DNA from: Sporosarcina sp. FSL K6-3457
GTDB lineage: Bacteria; Bacillota; Bacilli; Bacillales_A; Planococcaceae
NCBI RefSeq assembly: GCF_038007285.1
Contig: NZ_JBBOWX010000001.1
Span: 3,551,501 to 3,615,500, forward strand
Direction of reading: 5' to 3'
Length of the DNA stretch: 64,000 nt
In this document: positions 18,517 to 27,985 of the stretch, in pieces
Position numbering within the stretch: position 1 is the stretch's first letter
How the letters are laid out: each line of letters starts with the position of its first letter
Program-made: the position numbers and the translations under genes
Notes under the pieces: generated by a model
Database searches by the model: none
Seen by the model: only the letters and a program-made list of their open reading frames with translations
What the model was told of the DNA's origin: nothing

Positions 18517-19496
18517 CCTTCTTCACTCCTCGTTGTCCCACGAATAACCAGTTTAACTGGAACCTGAATTTCTTTATCTTCCAGTTCAATACCTTCTATT
18601 AATTTAATAAGCATCCGCGTCGCAAGTGTGCCCATCTTATAAACATCCTGTGCTACCGTCGTTAACCCTGGCGTCAACATACCACCGAGTGTAATGCCGT
18701 CAAATCCAACAACTTGTAAATCATCTGGCACTGCTATTCCTAGTGTATGCGCCGCCTTCAATACACCTGCTGCCGACACATCACTACTCGCAAAAACGCC
18801 GTCAATCCCTTTTGTATCTGATAGAAATTCCTGTGCAATTTTCTCCGACTGCTCAAAATGGAAAGGACATTCTATAATATGCGTTGTTATATTTTTCTCT
18901 TTAACTGCCTCTAGAAAGCCAGCTAGCCGATCATCCGCCGGCCCAAGTCCCTCGGGTCCACGCAGACAAACGATATTTCGACAACCTTGTTCTAGTAAAT
19001 AAGTTGTTCCCATGCGTGCCCCTTCTTTATTGTTCGATGACACCGTTGGAATCGATGTATGAATTGTACGGTCCAACGCAACAATCGGTAGATCTAAGTC
19101 CTGATAATGACTCGCTTGCAATTGATTGGTCGTGACAATAAAACCCGCCACATATTTCTGCTTCAATGTTTCGATATAATGAATTTCTTTTTCAGCCTTC
19201 CTATCTGAATTGCACAGCACAACTGTATAGCCATACATCAATGCGACATCTTCTACTGCACGCGCAAGCTCCGGGAAAAATGGATTCATAATATCAGGTA
19301 CAATTAAGCCAATAAACTTCGTTTGCTTCGTACTTAAAGAGCGCGCCACTTGGTTTGGTTTATAATTTAAGTCCTTAATGGCTTGCTCAATGACTTCTTT
19401 GGCCTCTTTACTAACATAGCCCTTCTTGTTCAAATAGCGTGAAATAGTCGCGACTGACACGCCTGCTTTTTTTGCCACATCTCGAATATTCGCCAA
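18513..19496 (-). CDS. rbsR: LacI-family repressor of the ribose operon
   Basis: A 327-residue LacI/PurR-type repressor. The N-terminal helix-turn-helix IRDVAKKAGVSVATISRYLN and hinge helix NQVARSLSTKQT are followed by a ribose-binding core. The start is TTG at 19496 with GAGAGGG 9 nt upstream. It heads the rbs operon and almost certainly binds the perfect palindrome overlapping its own promoter, releasing it when ribose is present. Confidence 0.94.
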   Translation of the reverse strand: MANIRDVAKKAGVSVATISRYLNKKGYVSKEAKEVIEQAIKDLNYKPNQVARSLSTKQTKFIGLIVPDIMNPFFPELARAVEDVALMYGYTVVLCNSDRKAEKEIHYIETLKQKYVAGFIVTTNQLQASHYQDLDLPIVALDRTIHTSIPTVSSNNKEGARMGTTYLLEQGCRNIVCLRGPEGLGPADDRLAGFLEAVKEKNITTHIIECPFHFEQSEKIAQEFLSDTKGIDGVFASSDVSAAGVLKAAHTLGIAVPDDLQVVGFDGITLGGMLTPGLTTVAQDVYKMGTLATRMLIKLIEGIELEDKEIQVPVKLVIRGTTRSEEG

Positions 19497-19516
19497 TTAG
19501 TGCACCCTCTCCGCTG

Positions 19517-19538
19517 TATGTGTAACCGGTTACACATA
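19517..19538. promoter_or_regulatory. RbsR operator, perfect 22-bp palindrome
   Basis: Each half reads TATGTGTAACC and the centre is CCGG. It resembles a LacI-family/cre-like site and touches the -10 box of the rbs promoter, so a bound repressor would block initiation. Confidence 0.9.
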
Positions 19539-19567
19539 CTATAACAACAAAAAGATTTACTTGTCAA
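19538..19567 (-). promoter_or_regulatory. Promoter of rbsRKDACB
   Basis: TTGACA (19562-19567) and TATAGT (19538-19543), 18 bp apart on the minus strand, about 40 nt before the rbsR start. The operator begins at the -10. Confidence 0.85.
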
Positions 19568-19701
19568 TAGCCCTTCACTATATACATCGTATTTCAATAT
19601 ACTTCCTTATTCACCCAAAGAACTCCACTTTTATGCCGTTTGAATGCTCCTATAAGTGCTGTAGAAGTGGAATTTATGTACCTAAAAATACTTTTAAGCA
19701 A

Positions 19702-19744
19702 TAGAAAATCCGTCAAAGTAGCGTTCACTTTGACGGATTTTCAT
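19702..19744 (-). terminator. Terminator of csaB
   Basis: A 16-bp perfect stem (19704-19719 with 19727-19742), with A/T-rich ends on both sides. It is symmetrical enough to act in either direction. Confidence 0.88.
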
Positions 19745-19747
19745 TAG

Positions 19748-20893
19748 TTATTTATGCTTAATAGCTTCTGTAAACTGTTTTGTGCCCTTCATTGCTTCAT
19801 CGTATAGCTCGATCGAAAGATTTTTCGTATCGTCGATTGTCGCTGACCAGTTTTCTTTCATGTCAGTGAATGCATCGACAAACAATGTCGACTGGTGATG
19901 GATGTCACCAATCGGGAACGCATACTTCTCTAAGTTCGCTAGTTTCATGAAGTCATTCACTTTATGGTGATACGAAATCGCCATAATTGGCGTTTCCGTA
20001 CAAGTTGCCAAAATCAATGAATGCAATCGTGTCCCAATTATCACATCTTGCTGTGCCGTGATATCGAGAATCCTATCTGGTAGGAGATTATCATCGATAA
20101 TTGTTGTTTTCTCTTTGTGCGTCATTTTTTTGACAATATCTTTCGTTACATCAGCATCCTGTGGAAACTTTGTTGCAAAAAATGTCAGTTCCACATCATG
20201 CTGCGCCGCAAGATTATCCAAGTTTTTCGCCATACCATCAACATAATCATTATAGATGGCAGTATTTCCTTCTGGCCAATAACCTGCATTGTAATAGGGT
20301 ACTGCTGTAATTCCAATTTTCGTCGGGACAGTTGCTTTGTCCTGCACGACTTTCCGTAATGAGAATGCCGGATCGCCAATTATTTGCACTTGTTCTTTCA
20401 CACCAATCGCTTGTAACAAGTCTGCTGATTCGGGATCACGTACTGAAATACTTTCCGCGTGTTTACACATATAGCGAATGAACCATTTACCCAACCCTGA
20501 TAGCAGCGGGCCTGCTCCACAGCCATAAATGACATAAGGTATATTCGAATTTTTAGCCATCATAGCATACGAACCATACAACGGGGCTTCTCTCCGATAC
20601 AAGTCCATTAAAATACCGCCACCGCCAATAATCAGCAAATCGAATGTCTTCACGACTTCTTTATTGAGACGGTACGTTTTGAAAAATGTTTTGACCGCAT
20701 TCCCATTTTTATAGTAAAGAGGAAAACTACTGACACCATAGCGTTTCGCTGTCTGGTCAGGGTTATTACTAAAAACTGTGAGCTGTTCACTACTTATATT
20801 GAAGGTCGACGTGACCTGCTTAACGAGACTTAGCAAAATCGCTTCATCTCCATTATTATCATTCCCATAATTGCCGACAATACCGATTTTCAT
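19748..20893 (-). CDS. csaB: Polysaccharide pyruvyl transferase CsaB
   Basis: About 381 residues. CsaB adds ketal-linked pyruvate to the secondary cell-wall polysaccharide, creating the ligand recognised by SLH domains. The N-terminus MKIGIVGNYGNDNNGDEAIL and the loop LLIIGGGGILMDLYRRE are characteristic of the PS_pyruv_trans family, and the C-terminal IIGTRLHSLILA with a conserved His is present. The frame extends to 21067, but the ATG at 20893 has AAAGGAAG 7 nt upstream, and the upstream extension is not conserved-looking. The surrounding genes encode SLH proteins, which is the expected partnership. Confidence 0.94.
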   Translation of the reverse strand: MKIGIVGNYGNDNNGDEAILLSLVKQVTSTFNISSEQLTVFSNNPDQTAKRYGVSSFPLYYKNGNAVKTFFKTYRLNKEVVKTFDLLIIGGGGILMDLYRREAPLYGSYAMMAKNSNIPYVIYGCGAGPLLSGLGKWFIRYMCKHAESISVRDPESADLLQAIGVKEQVQIIGDPAFSLRKVVQDKATVPTKIGITAVPYYNAGYWPEGNTAIYNDYVDGMAKNLDNLAAQHDVELTFFATKFPQDADVTKDIVKKMTHKEKTTIIDDNLLPDRILDITAQQDVIIGTRLHSLILATCTETPIMAISYHHKVNDFMKLANLEKYAFPIGDIHHQSTLFVDAFTDMKENWSATIDDTKNLSIELYDEAMKGTKQFTEAIKHK

Positions 20894-20924
20894 TGGCCAA
20901 CTTCCTTTACTGCATGATAGCTTT

Positions 20925-20954
20925 ATTATAGCATAGCGAACTACGGAGAGTTCA
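20925..20954 (-). promoter_or_regulatory. Probable csaB promoter
   Basis: TATAAT (20925-20930) with a weak TGAACT -35 (20949-20954) 18 bp upstream on the minus strand, about 30 nt before the csaB start. Confidence 0.45.
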
Positions 20955-21048
20955 GTATGTATAATTTCTACGCTCTTTGCAGAACTTATACAAACAATGC
21001 AAAGGAGCAAATAGTTCAAAAGGCTCCCTCTATAGCCGTGCCACCTTA

Positions 21049-21083
21049 TAAAAATGGAACCCATCACGAATGACGGGTTCCAT
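21049..21083 (-). terminator. Terminator of the SLH glycosidase gene
   Basis: The stem ATGGAACCC/GGGTTCCAT (21054-21062 with 21075-21083) is followed by TTTTTAT on the minus strand. Confidence 0.9.
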
Positions 21084-21088
21084 CTATA

Positions 21089-23362
21089 TTACTGATTAAT
21101 ACTACGATACAAGAATGCACTAAATTGCGCACGATTAACTGGTTTATTTGGATCGAAATTACCTTTTTCGTTACCTGTCGTCACACCGTTCTGTGCCAAA
21201 ATATGAATTTGCTTATACGCCCAATGGCTGGATGGGACATCGTTGAATTTCTTCGTTGACTCACCTGACAAATTGTATGCTTTGACGAGAATGGCCGCCA
21301 TTTGTGCACGTGTCAACTGGCCAGCTGGATCGAATGTTCCGTCCCCTTTACCACCTACTAAATTAGCACTTGCAATCGCATTGATTTCATTAAAATAACG
21401 ATGCGTTGTTGGGACATCTGTAAATTTCTGTCCACCCGCTGCAGCTGTATTCAAATTGAATACTCGACTCAAAATAACTGCCGCATGCTCGCGAGACAAT
21501 GTGTTACCTGGGTTGAATTTGCCGTCCAGATCCCCTTGAATATAGCCGAGATCCTTCAAATAACTAATCTCTGTATAGTAGGCATAGTTAGCAGGAATAT
21601 CCGTAAATGCAGGTGTTCCATCCGATAATGAGATAGGAATACTAGCCGTTTTCGTTCCTAATGTCACAGTAACAGTACCTTTTCCAGATTTATTGGCAGC
21701 TTTGAAACTACCAGACTGTGTGATTGTTCCGATATCACCTGTCACACTCCACTTAACCTGCTCTGGTGAATAAATAATTGGTTTCCCTTGTGCATCCGTT
21801 GCATTCGCTTTAAATGCGACTGTAGCACCTGGCTTCACTTTCGTTGTAGATGGTGAAATTGTCAACTTCGCTGGTTCGTCAACAATTGTCACAGGGAAGC
21901 TTTGTTTCGCATTGCCGTATTGTACAGTCACGCGATCTTCACCAGCTGTAAGTGCGCTGTAGGCTAGTCCATTAGCAGATAAATTGCCATTCTCTGAAGT
22001 AGTTACTAGCTGGCTAGCATCCACTTTTAACGGATTATAGTAAGCATCAAGCACATGGTTGATGTTCAACGAAGTTGTTGCACCTACCAACATCGTGCCC
22101 ACTTGATTACGCGATACGTTCAAATGTGCCGGCTCACTAACAGGTGCCGTACTAATCGCTTCAATAATCGCAGATACTCTCCGCTCTGCGGCTGTTGTCC
22201 GGTTTGCCAATACTACGGTGTTGCTCCCGTAATTTCGTACGCCCATAGCCGTTGAACCACCACCGTCAAAATTGATAGCACGATCATAACCCTGTGCCAC
22301 CAAATAATTAGCAAACTGCGTCAATGTCATTCCTTTACTATAGCCGCTGACATTATCTACAGTAACTAAATGCACTTGCTTCTTATCTTTACTAATGGCA
22401 ATTGCTGTCCGTGCTGTTGGCGTACTGGCACGCCAATTGGATGTGTTCATCGTAATATTTCGCTTGCCGTCTTTTACTAACATCGGACCACTCGCCAACA
22501 TAAATTGAGAATCCATCCATTTATCGTCGATGGATAAAGAAAGGGAAACATCATCCCCAACATTCATGCCTTTAAAGCGTTCTAACCCTTTTGCACCGTG
22601 AACAGAAAGGACGAATCCTGTTTGTGGAATTTCCAATTTCTCTTTTGATCCGTAGCCCCGTACTTTCACAACTTTCCCTGTCAGCTGTTGACCATACTGT
22701 GTATTCGTAATCGGCTGACCTGTATCAATGACGACTTCAATCCCAAATTCATTGGAATTAGTATTTTTACTATTGTATTGCGGGGTAAAAATAATCGTTT
22801 CGTCGTTCTGACGCTCACGATTCAATCCTGTAATTTGATAGTTTTGACCTTTGTAGCCGATCTGTACGCCTAATTTAAACGTATCGATTTCAGCTAGTCC
22901 ATCTTTTGTTACACCAAAGGCAATCGGCTGACTCACATAATAGCTAGATGAGCTGGAAATAACGCCTCCGTTGACAATGTCATTGCCTTGCGAGATTAAA
23001 TACATTGGCAAGCCACTTTTCATATCGAAAAACGAAGCGTTCACTGCACCTACCACTCGATTTTCATCCCTTGAATCTCGATTCGCTTGAGCTGTTGTCG
23101 TTGCTGTTTTGGCAATAGGTGACGGTAAACCAACTGCCAATTTCGTATAAGGATCTCCTAAGTTAACCGCTAGATGGTTTATGTAATTGGTTGTCGAATT
23201 GGCATATTGTGAGTATGTCACGCCCGATGACACTGGATAACTTTTTACCGGAGTCTCTTTTGCTAATGTGTTTCCCGGTGCAGTCCATATCAGTGAGGCT
23301 GCTACTGCTGTTAGTGCAAGTTGTTTACTAAAACGTTTAATTGAAGCTACTTTACTAGTGAT
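21089..23362 (-). CDS. Secreted phosphodiester glycosidase with C-terminal SLH domains
   Basis: The catalytic part (about 70-400) is a NAGPA-type phosphodiester glycosidase domain: VVGAVNASFFD, LASGPMLVKDGK, RTAIAISKDKK and NFDGGGSTAMG are the family motifs. Such enzymes act on glycan phosphodiesters. A Big/Ig-like region (about 430-590) and three SLH motifs (FTDIPANYAYYTEISYLKD, FTDVPTTHRYFNEI, FNDVPSSHWAYKQI) follow and would anchor it to pyruvylated wall polymer. The first ordinary start codon in frame is a GTG at 23233, but the frame continues upstream into a clear signal peptide (KRFSKQLALTAVAASLIW, then NTLA). No ATG, GTG or TTG precedes that peptide; an ATC at 23362, 11 nt after AAGGGAG, is the best candidate. 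A sequence error is the alternative. Confidence 0.85.
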   Translation of the reverse strand: MTSKVASIKRFSKQLALTAVAASLIWTAPGNTLAKETPVKSYPVSSGVTYSQYANSTTNYINHLAVNLGDPYTKLAVGLPSPIAKTATTTAQANRDSRDENRVVGAVNASFFDMKSGLPMYLISQGNDIVNGGVISSSSSYYVSQPIAFGVTKDGLAEIDTFKLGVQIGYKGQNYQITGLNRERQNDETIIFTPQYNSKNTNSNEFGIEVVIDTGQPITNTQYGQQLTGKVVKVRGYGSKEKLEIPQTGFVLSVHGAKGLERFKGMNVGDDVSLSLSIDDKWMDSQFMLASGPMLVKDGKRNITMNTSNWRASTPTARTAIAISKDKKQVHLVTVDNVSGYSKGMTLTQFANYLVAQGYDRAINFDGGGSTAMGVRNYGSNTVVLANRTTAAERRVSAIIEAISTAPVSEPAHLNVSRNQVGTMLVGATTSLNINHVLDAYYNPLKVDASQLVTTSENGNLSANGLAYSALTAGEDRVTVQYGNAKQSFPVTIVDEPAKLTISPSTTKVKPGATVAFKANATDAQGKPIIYSPEQVKWSVTGDIGTITQSGSFKAANKSGKGTVTVTLGTKTASIPISLSDGTPAFTDIPANYAYYTEISYLKDLGYIQGDLDGKFNPGNTLSREHAAVILSRVFNLNTAAAGGQKFTDVPTTHRYFNEINAIASANLVGGKGDGTFDPAGQLTRAQMAAILVKAYNLSGESTKKFNDVPSSHWAYKQIHILAQNGVTTGNEKGNFDPNKPVNRAQFSAFLYRSINQ

Positions 23363-23436
23363 AAAGCGCCACTCTCCCTTCCTATGAATATACAGCTTAC
23401 CAGAGGATTCGACAGATTACCATAATCTATAAGAAG

Positions 23437-23480
23437 GAAAAAAAACCATTCAGAGGGTATTCTTTCCCCCCTGAATGGTT
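23437..23480 (-). terminator. Terminator of the O-antigen ligase-like gene
   Basis: The stem AACCATTCAG/CTGAATGGTT (23444-23453 with 23471-23480) is followed by eight U on the minus strand. Confidence 0.9.
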
Positions 23481-23484
23481 CTGT

Positions 23485-24951
23485 TCACAAATCTTTCATT
23501 TTTAACTTAACATATTGATTGGTCTGCGAGGCAAATGCCCCAAAAATTAGGAAGAAGAACATAGTATACAACTTCAATTCCCAAATATTATAGTAGAAAC
23601 CGGAGAATCCTGTTGCTAGCCAAAAAGCAATCATAAATTTACCAAAAGTAGTCTTGCGTTCTTTCCAAAACATACCAAGCATCGTGAGGAGGAATGCAGT
23701 AAACAAGACTACACCAATTGCTCCCGTTTCAGCAATGACTTGAATGTATTGGTTATCTGAGTAGAAATACTTTCCACCGTAAATATCCGAACGAATTCCA
23801 TAGTATTTATAAATAGGGGACCCGTAGGACAACGTAGCCGATCCACCATACGAACCAAATCCAGTACCTGTCACGGGGTTATCCTTAAATACTTCAAATC
23901 CTTTTTCGATGTAGAAAAAGCGACCACTTTCGCTCATAAGTGCTAAGTTTTTTTCGTCAAATGTTTCATTGAAACGCTCAGCGATACCACCTGGTGGTAC
24001 AATAGATTGCGTTTTGAATCCATATTCGGCAAAGAGCTTCACACCTAAGTTCACTGGGTAATAAACCAGTATAAGTGAAGCAACACCTGCGAGCGCAAGG
24101 CGTTTGAGCATCTTCCAGTTCTTTGTTGACACGATGAAGACAGCTCCGAAAACAGCTGCCGAAATCCAAGTACCACGTGAGTAAGTCATGATAAATGTAC
24201 CAAGGAATAATACAAGGTTAATCATCAAAAACCATTTATATTTCTCTGATTTATAGATGTATTGAAGAAATAGGATAGCAATTATTCCGAATAACAACAG
24301 TAAGCCTAGCGAGTTTGGATTACCCGTTAATCCATAAATTCTTACAGCGTTCGTTGCAGATAACGTCTTATATTTCCAAGCATCTGGCAACAACAGCGTT
24401 CTCATAGATAGCTTTTCAACCAATCCATGAAGCGATAAAATCAAACTTGTCCACACCGTCACCCATGCAAACTGCTTCAGCCAATTTTCTGATACAAACA
24501 TCCGTGACACGATGTAATAGAGCAAATACATAATGACAAACGTTCTAATTTGGAAAATAACGGAAGAAATGAGTACACCTTGTGTAAGCCCGATAATAGA
24601 GCCAAATAGCAGGAAGGCAAAGAACGTCCACTCAAACCATTTGAATGTGAACAAAGACTTCCACTCTCTCCCACTCGATAGCACTAGTTTTGCAAAGGCA
24701 ACAAGTGTGATCAGATCCCCGATGAGTTTAAGTCCCGTATTCACTTCTAATAGAAATGGGCGAATACTGACATACACTACAAGGAACAACAAGCTTTGTT
24801 GCGGCCTCAAAAAGGCGAATAGTGCAAAAAATAACGAACTGAGGATAAGAGCAATCGACGTTGGAAGGAATAATGCAATACCCATCACCGCTAGTGCTAC
24901 TATGAAATACAATGTATCTTTTTCTTTTAATTTCTCTTTTATAATTGTCAT
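23485..24951 (-). CDS. O-antigen ligase/polymerase-like membrane protein
   Basis: About 488 residues with 10 or more hydrophobic segments and a large extracytoplasmic loop in the second half (residues about 320-420), the layout of Wzy/WaaL-type O-antigen ligases. The loop contains GTGFGSYGGSATLSYG and DNQYIQVIAETGAIGVVLF, matching the Wzy_C signature of polymer ligases. The frame extends to 25020, but the ATG at 24951 (MTIIKEKLKEKDTLYF) follows AGAAAGGG and gives a sensible cytoplasmic N-terminus. It lies between SLH-protein genes and csaB, so transfer or polymerisation of a wall or S-layer glycan is inferred. The substrate is unknown. Confidence 0.8.
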   Translation of the reverse strand: MTIIKEKLKEKDTLYFIVALAVMGIALFLPTSIALILSSLFFALFAFLRPQQSLLFLVVYVSIRPFLLEVNTGLKLIGDLITLVAFAKLVLSSGREWKSLFTFKWFEWTFFAFLLFGSIIGLTQGVLISSVIFQIRTFVIMYLLYYIVSRMFVSENWLKQFAWVTVWTSLILSLHGLVEKLSMRTLLLPDAWKYKTLSATNAVRIYGLTGNPNSLGLLLLFGIIAILFLQYIYKSEKYKWFLMINLVLFLGTFIMTYSRGTWISAAVFGAVFIVSTKNWKMLKRLALAGVASLILVYYPVNLGVKLFAEYGFKTQSIVPPGGIAERFNETFDEKNLALMSESGRFFYIEKGFEVFKDNPVTGTGFGSYGGSATLSYGSPIYKYYGIRSDIYGGKYFYSDNQYIQVIAETGAIGVVLFTAFLLTMLGMFWKERKTTFGKFMIAFWLATGFSGFYYNIWELKLYTMFFFLIFGAFASQTNQYVKLKMKDL

Positions 24952-25185
24952 TAACCAATTAACCCTTTCTACGACTGCTCGCATGATAATAGGTGATACT
25001 TCGCTTTCAGTACAAAACATTTACTGATTCAAATTAAATTTCGAACAAAGTCCCTCGTAATTATAGCATTTTATATGACGTTGTGGTGCATCCTTTGGTT
25101 TCATTTTTATGACGAGCCAATTGGACCTTATTATTCTACTGAAATTCTGCTACTATGGAAGAACAATGAATAGGGAGGATTAAGT

Positions 25186-27213
25186 TTGAAAAAACTAGTT
25201 ACTTTTACGTTACTCACACTACTTTTGTTTTCTCCACTCTTCCAAACAGAAGTATTTGCAAGTGATGTTGACGGACACCAAATGGAAACTGAGCTAAATT
25301 ATTGGATTGCTAAAGGGGTTATCCAAGCGGATGCCAAAGGGAAGTTCAATCCCAACAAGGCGGTTACACGTGGGGAGTTTGCCTCCTATATCGCACGTGC
25401 ACTAGAGTTACCGACTTCTACAAAATACACATTTAAAGATTTAAAAGCCAACGCAAGCCTGACCATTGAAATCCAAAATGCTGCGGGTGCTGGAATTTTG
25501 TCCGGCTATCCCGATAGTACGTTCAAGGCCAATGACAAAATTACACGCCAACATATGGCGGCAATGATGTACAAAGCCCTTCGTTATATGGAGCTCCCTG
25601 CGGATACAACCGTGTTCAAATTCAAAGATGCCAACAAGATTACAGCAAACTTTGTCGATGCTGTGTCTGCCTCTGTCAATTTGAATATTATTCGCGGAGA
25701 TCATCGTAAAGACGGTGTCTATTTCAATCCTAAGGATAACGCAACCATCGCACATGCGTCAGCATTTCTTTTCAGAATGTTTGCGGCAGCTGATGTGTTA
25801 AAGCCGACTGTGTCAAGCGAACCGAACGAACCGAGTAAACCTGTCGAACCAAGTGCTCCAGGCGTCGACCCGGAAGTCTATAAAGTAAGTACCATCTCAA
25901 ATGGACAATTAAATCCAACTTCTGCTATATACAAAACTTATGAAGATGCATTGGCTGCTTACAATGCATCTTCATCTGTTCAGGCAATTGTCAAAAACAA
26001 CAAAGTGATAAATATGAAAGACGGGCGTGCTTTTGGCGCTGAAAATCCAAGACAAGTGACGACACTTTATAGTGATGCCGCCTTACGCACTGAAGTAACC
26101 TATATTCAAAAAGGCCGTGAAATGAAATATATCGGCAGTAGTCCTGATCATGTCATTGTAGAGGTAGCAGGCGCTACTTTCTATGCCAAGACGAGTGAAG
26201 TCAATCTGATTCCAACAGAACTTGTGACAGGCTATGACTTTTATGAGGTAGGTCAAGATGGCCTATTGTACCATAATACGTATGAGCAATTAGCAAAAAT
26301 TCGTGGGGTCTATTACATTGGACAAGCCCCTTCAGCCATGCAAGTTGGCAAAAAGTATACGAGCTTTGACGGCGTTCATTTTGATGAAATGGGAACAACA
26401 AATACAATCATTCACTACCCATACTTTCAATTCCAATCTATTCGTCAACCTACTTCTTATAGTAGTGTAGAGCTTGATCGGTATATTTACGAGATTTTGA
26501 AGGACCGTGAAAATACAGGTATTGCCCGTTACCAGAGCGCGACTACCCAGTCAAAACTTATCGGCCTTGGTGACTATTTGAAGACAATTGAGGAAACACA
26601 TCGTGTCAATGCAATGTTCATTCTCGCGACAGCTATTCATGAAAGTGATTATGGCATGAGTGGCAATGCCCAGACGAAAAATAATATTTTTGGTATCCAA
26701 GTGTTTGATTCAACTCCAGAATCAGGAGCAATCTATTTGCATCCCATCAACAGTATTGATGCATTCATCACACGCTATATCAATCTCAATTATGCAAATC
26801 CACTAGGCGCACATGCTAACGGAGCCGCCCCTGGGAATAAAGCAGTCGGCTTCAACGTGAAGTATGCTTCAGATCCTAACTGGGGTGCGAAAGTTGCCGG
26901 ACATATGTGGCGCATCGATTCGTTTCTAGGTCAACGCGACTACAAACAAGCCAATCTCGGACGTATTATTTACACTGGTCCCGTTGGCGTCAATGTGCGG
27001 ACAAGCCCAGATCCATTAAGCGAAAAACTGTTTTCATACAAACAGAAGGATCCTGGCTATAACGCTACATTCGGCTATCCTTTAGTCATCGTTGAAGAAA
27101 CCATCGGCAGCGATGGTGAATTATGGTACAAAGTGCTGTCAGACGCTAATCCCCCATCAGATTACGGCTGGATTCGCGCAGACCTCGTTGAGCGTGTAAC
27201 GAGTAGTCATTAA
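25186..27213 (+). CDS. SLH-anchored N-acetylglucosaminidase with SH3-like domain
   Basis: A 675-residue secreted peptidoglycan hydrolase. A signal peptide ending in EVFAS (1-26) is followed by three SLH motifs (about 28-205), a Pro-rich linker, a region of SH3-like character (about 230-340), a GH73-type glucosaminidase domain (about 430-590; AMFILATAIHESDYG supplies the catalytic Glu, then AQTKNNIFGI) and a C-terminal SH3 domain (GVNVRTSPDP to YGWIRADL). It probably cuts glycan strands during growth or separation. The start is TTG with GGGAGGA upstream. It stands alone on the plus strand with its own terminator. Confidence 0.9.
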   Translation: MKKLVTFTLLTLLLFSPLFQTEVFASDVDGHQMETELNYWIAKGVIQADAKGKFNPNKAVTRGEFASYIARALELPTSTKYTFKDLKANASLTIEIQNAAGAGILSGYPDSTFKANDKITRQHMAAMMYKALRYMELPADTTVFKFKDANKITANFVDAVSASVNLNIIRGDHRKDGVYFNPKDNATIAHASAFLFRMFAAADVLKPTVSSEPNEPSKPVEPSAPGVDPEVYKVSTISNGQLNPTSAIYKTYEDALAAYNASSSVQAIVKNNKVINMKDGRAFGAENPRQVTTLYSDAALRTEVTYIQKGREMKYIGSSPDHVIVEVAGATFYAKTSEVNLIPTELVTGYDFYEVGQDGLLYHNTYEQLAKIRGVYYIGQAPSAMQVGKKYTSFDGVHFDEMGTTNTIIHYPYFQFQSIRQPTSYSSVELDRYIYEILKDRENTGIARYQSATTQSKLIGLGDYLKTIEETHRVNAMFILATAIHESDYGMSGNAQTKNNIFGIQVFDSTPESGAIYLHPINSIDAFITRYINLNYANPLGAHANGAAPGNKAVGFNVKYASDPNWGAKVAGHMWRIDSFLGQRDYKQANLGRIIYTGPVGVNVRTSPDPLSEKLFSYKQKDPGYNATFGYPLVIVEETIGSDGELWYKVLSDANPPSDYGWIRADLVERVTSSH

Positions 27214-27220
27214 GGAAATT

Positions 27221-27253
27221 TTCCCGTCACATAATGTGGCGGGATTTTTCTTT
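27221..27253 (+). terminator. Terminator of the glucosaminidase gene
   Basis: A CCCGTCACAT/ATGTGGCGGG-type stem (27223-27243, one G-U pair) followed by ATTTTTCTTT on the plus strand. Confidence 0.88.
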
Positions 27254-27263
27254 GGTGAAGTTT

Positions 27264-27920
27264 TTTTAAGGGTAATGTGGAACTGTCAGTGCAAATCGCG
27301 GAACTCTAAGGGTAAAGCTCGAAACTGTCAGCGTAAGTTCCGATACTCTAAGAGTAAATGCAAACTGGCAGTGTAAATCGCGGAACTCTAAGGGTAAAGC
27401 CGGAAACTGTCAGCGTAAGTTCTGATACTCTAAGGGTAAATGCAAACTGTCAGTGTAAATCGCGGAACTCTAAGGGTAAAGCTCGAAACTGTCAGCGTAA
27501 GTTCCAATACTCTAAGAGTAAATGCAAACTGGCAGTGTAAATCGTGGAACTCTAAGGGTAAAGCCCGAAACTGTCAGCGTAAGTTCCAATACTCTAAGAG
27601 TAAATGCAAACTGTCAGTGTAAATCGCGGAACTCTAAGGGTAAAGCCCGAAACTGTCAGGGTAAGTTCTGATACTCTAAGAGTAAATGCAAACTGGCAGT
27701 GTAAATCGCGGAACTCTAAGGGTAAAGCTCGAAACTGTCAGCGCAAGTTCTGATACTCTAAGAGTAAATGCAAACTGGCAGTGTAAATCGCGGAACTCTA
27801 AGGGTAAAGCCGGAAACTGTCAGCGTAAGTTCTGATACTCTAAGAGTAAATGCAAACTGTCAAGGTAAATCGCGGAACTCTAAGGGGAAAGCCGCAAACT
27901 TCAGAACTCTAAGGGTAATT
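27264..27920. repeat. Array D: eight 82-bp tandem repeats built from 21-nt units
   Basis: Units begin AACTGTCAG or AACTGGCAG, AACTCTAAG, AACTGTCAG and TACTCTAAG, at steps of 21, 21, 21 and 19 nt, making an 82-nt super-repeat. Super-repeats start at 27281, 27363, 27445, 27527, 27609, 27691, 27773 and 27855, and the ends are degenerate. Each unit has the shape AACTSTMAGNGTAA plus about 7 variable bases. It fills the 772-nt gap between two convergent genes, lying between their terminators. Short open frames inside it lack ribosome sites. Confidence 0.96.
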
Positions 27921-27943
27921 ACCCCCTTCACACAATAATCCCA

Positions 27944-27978
27944 TCAAAAATGCCCCTTACAACAACCGTAAGGGGCAT
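27944..27978 (-). terminator. Terminator of the 757-residue SLH protein gene
   Basis: The stem TGCCCCTTAC/GTAAGGGGCA (27951-27960 with 27968-27977) is followed by TTTTTGATG on the minus strand. Confidence 0.9.
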
Positions 27979-27985
27979 TACTATT

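Noticed and set aside
20894..21067. N-terminal extension of csaB to 21067
   Set aside because: The extra 58 residues have no ribosome site and overlap the promoter region; the ATG at 20893 has an AAAGGAAG site and the family-typical start.
27358..27622. Two 60-codon plus-strand frames in array D
   Set aside because: They consist only of the 82-bp repeat, start at repeat-internal ATG codons without ribosome sites, and are interrupted elsewhere in the array.
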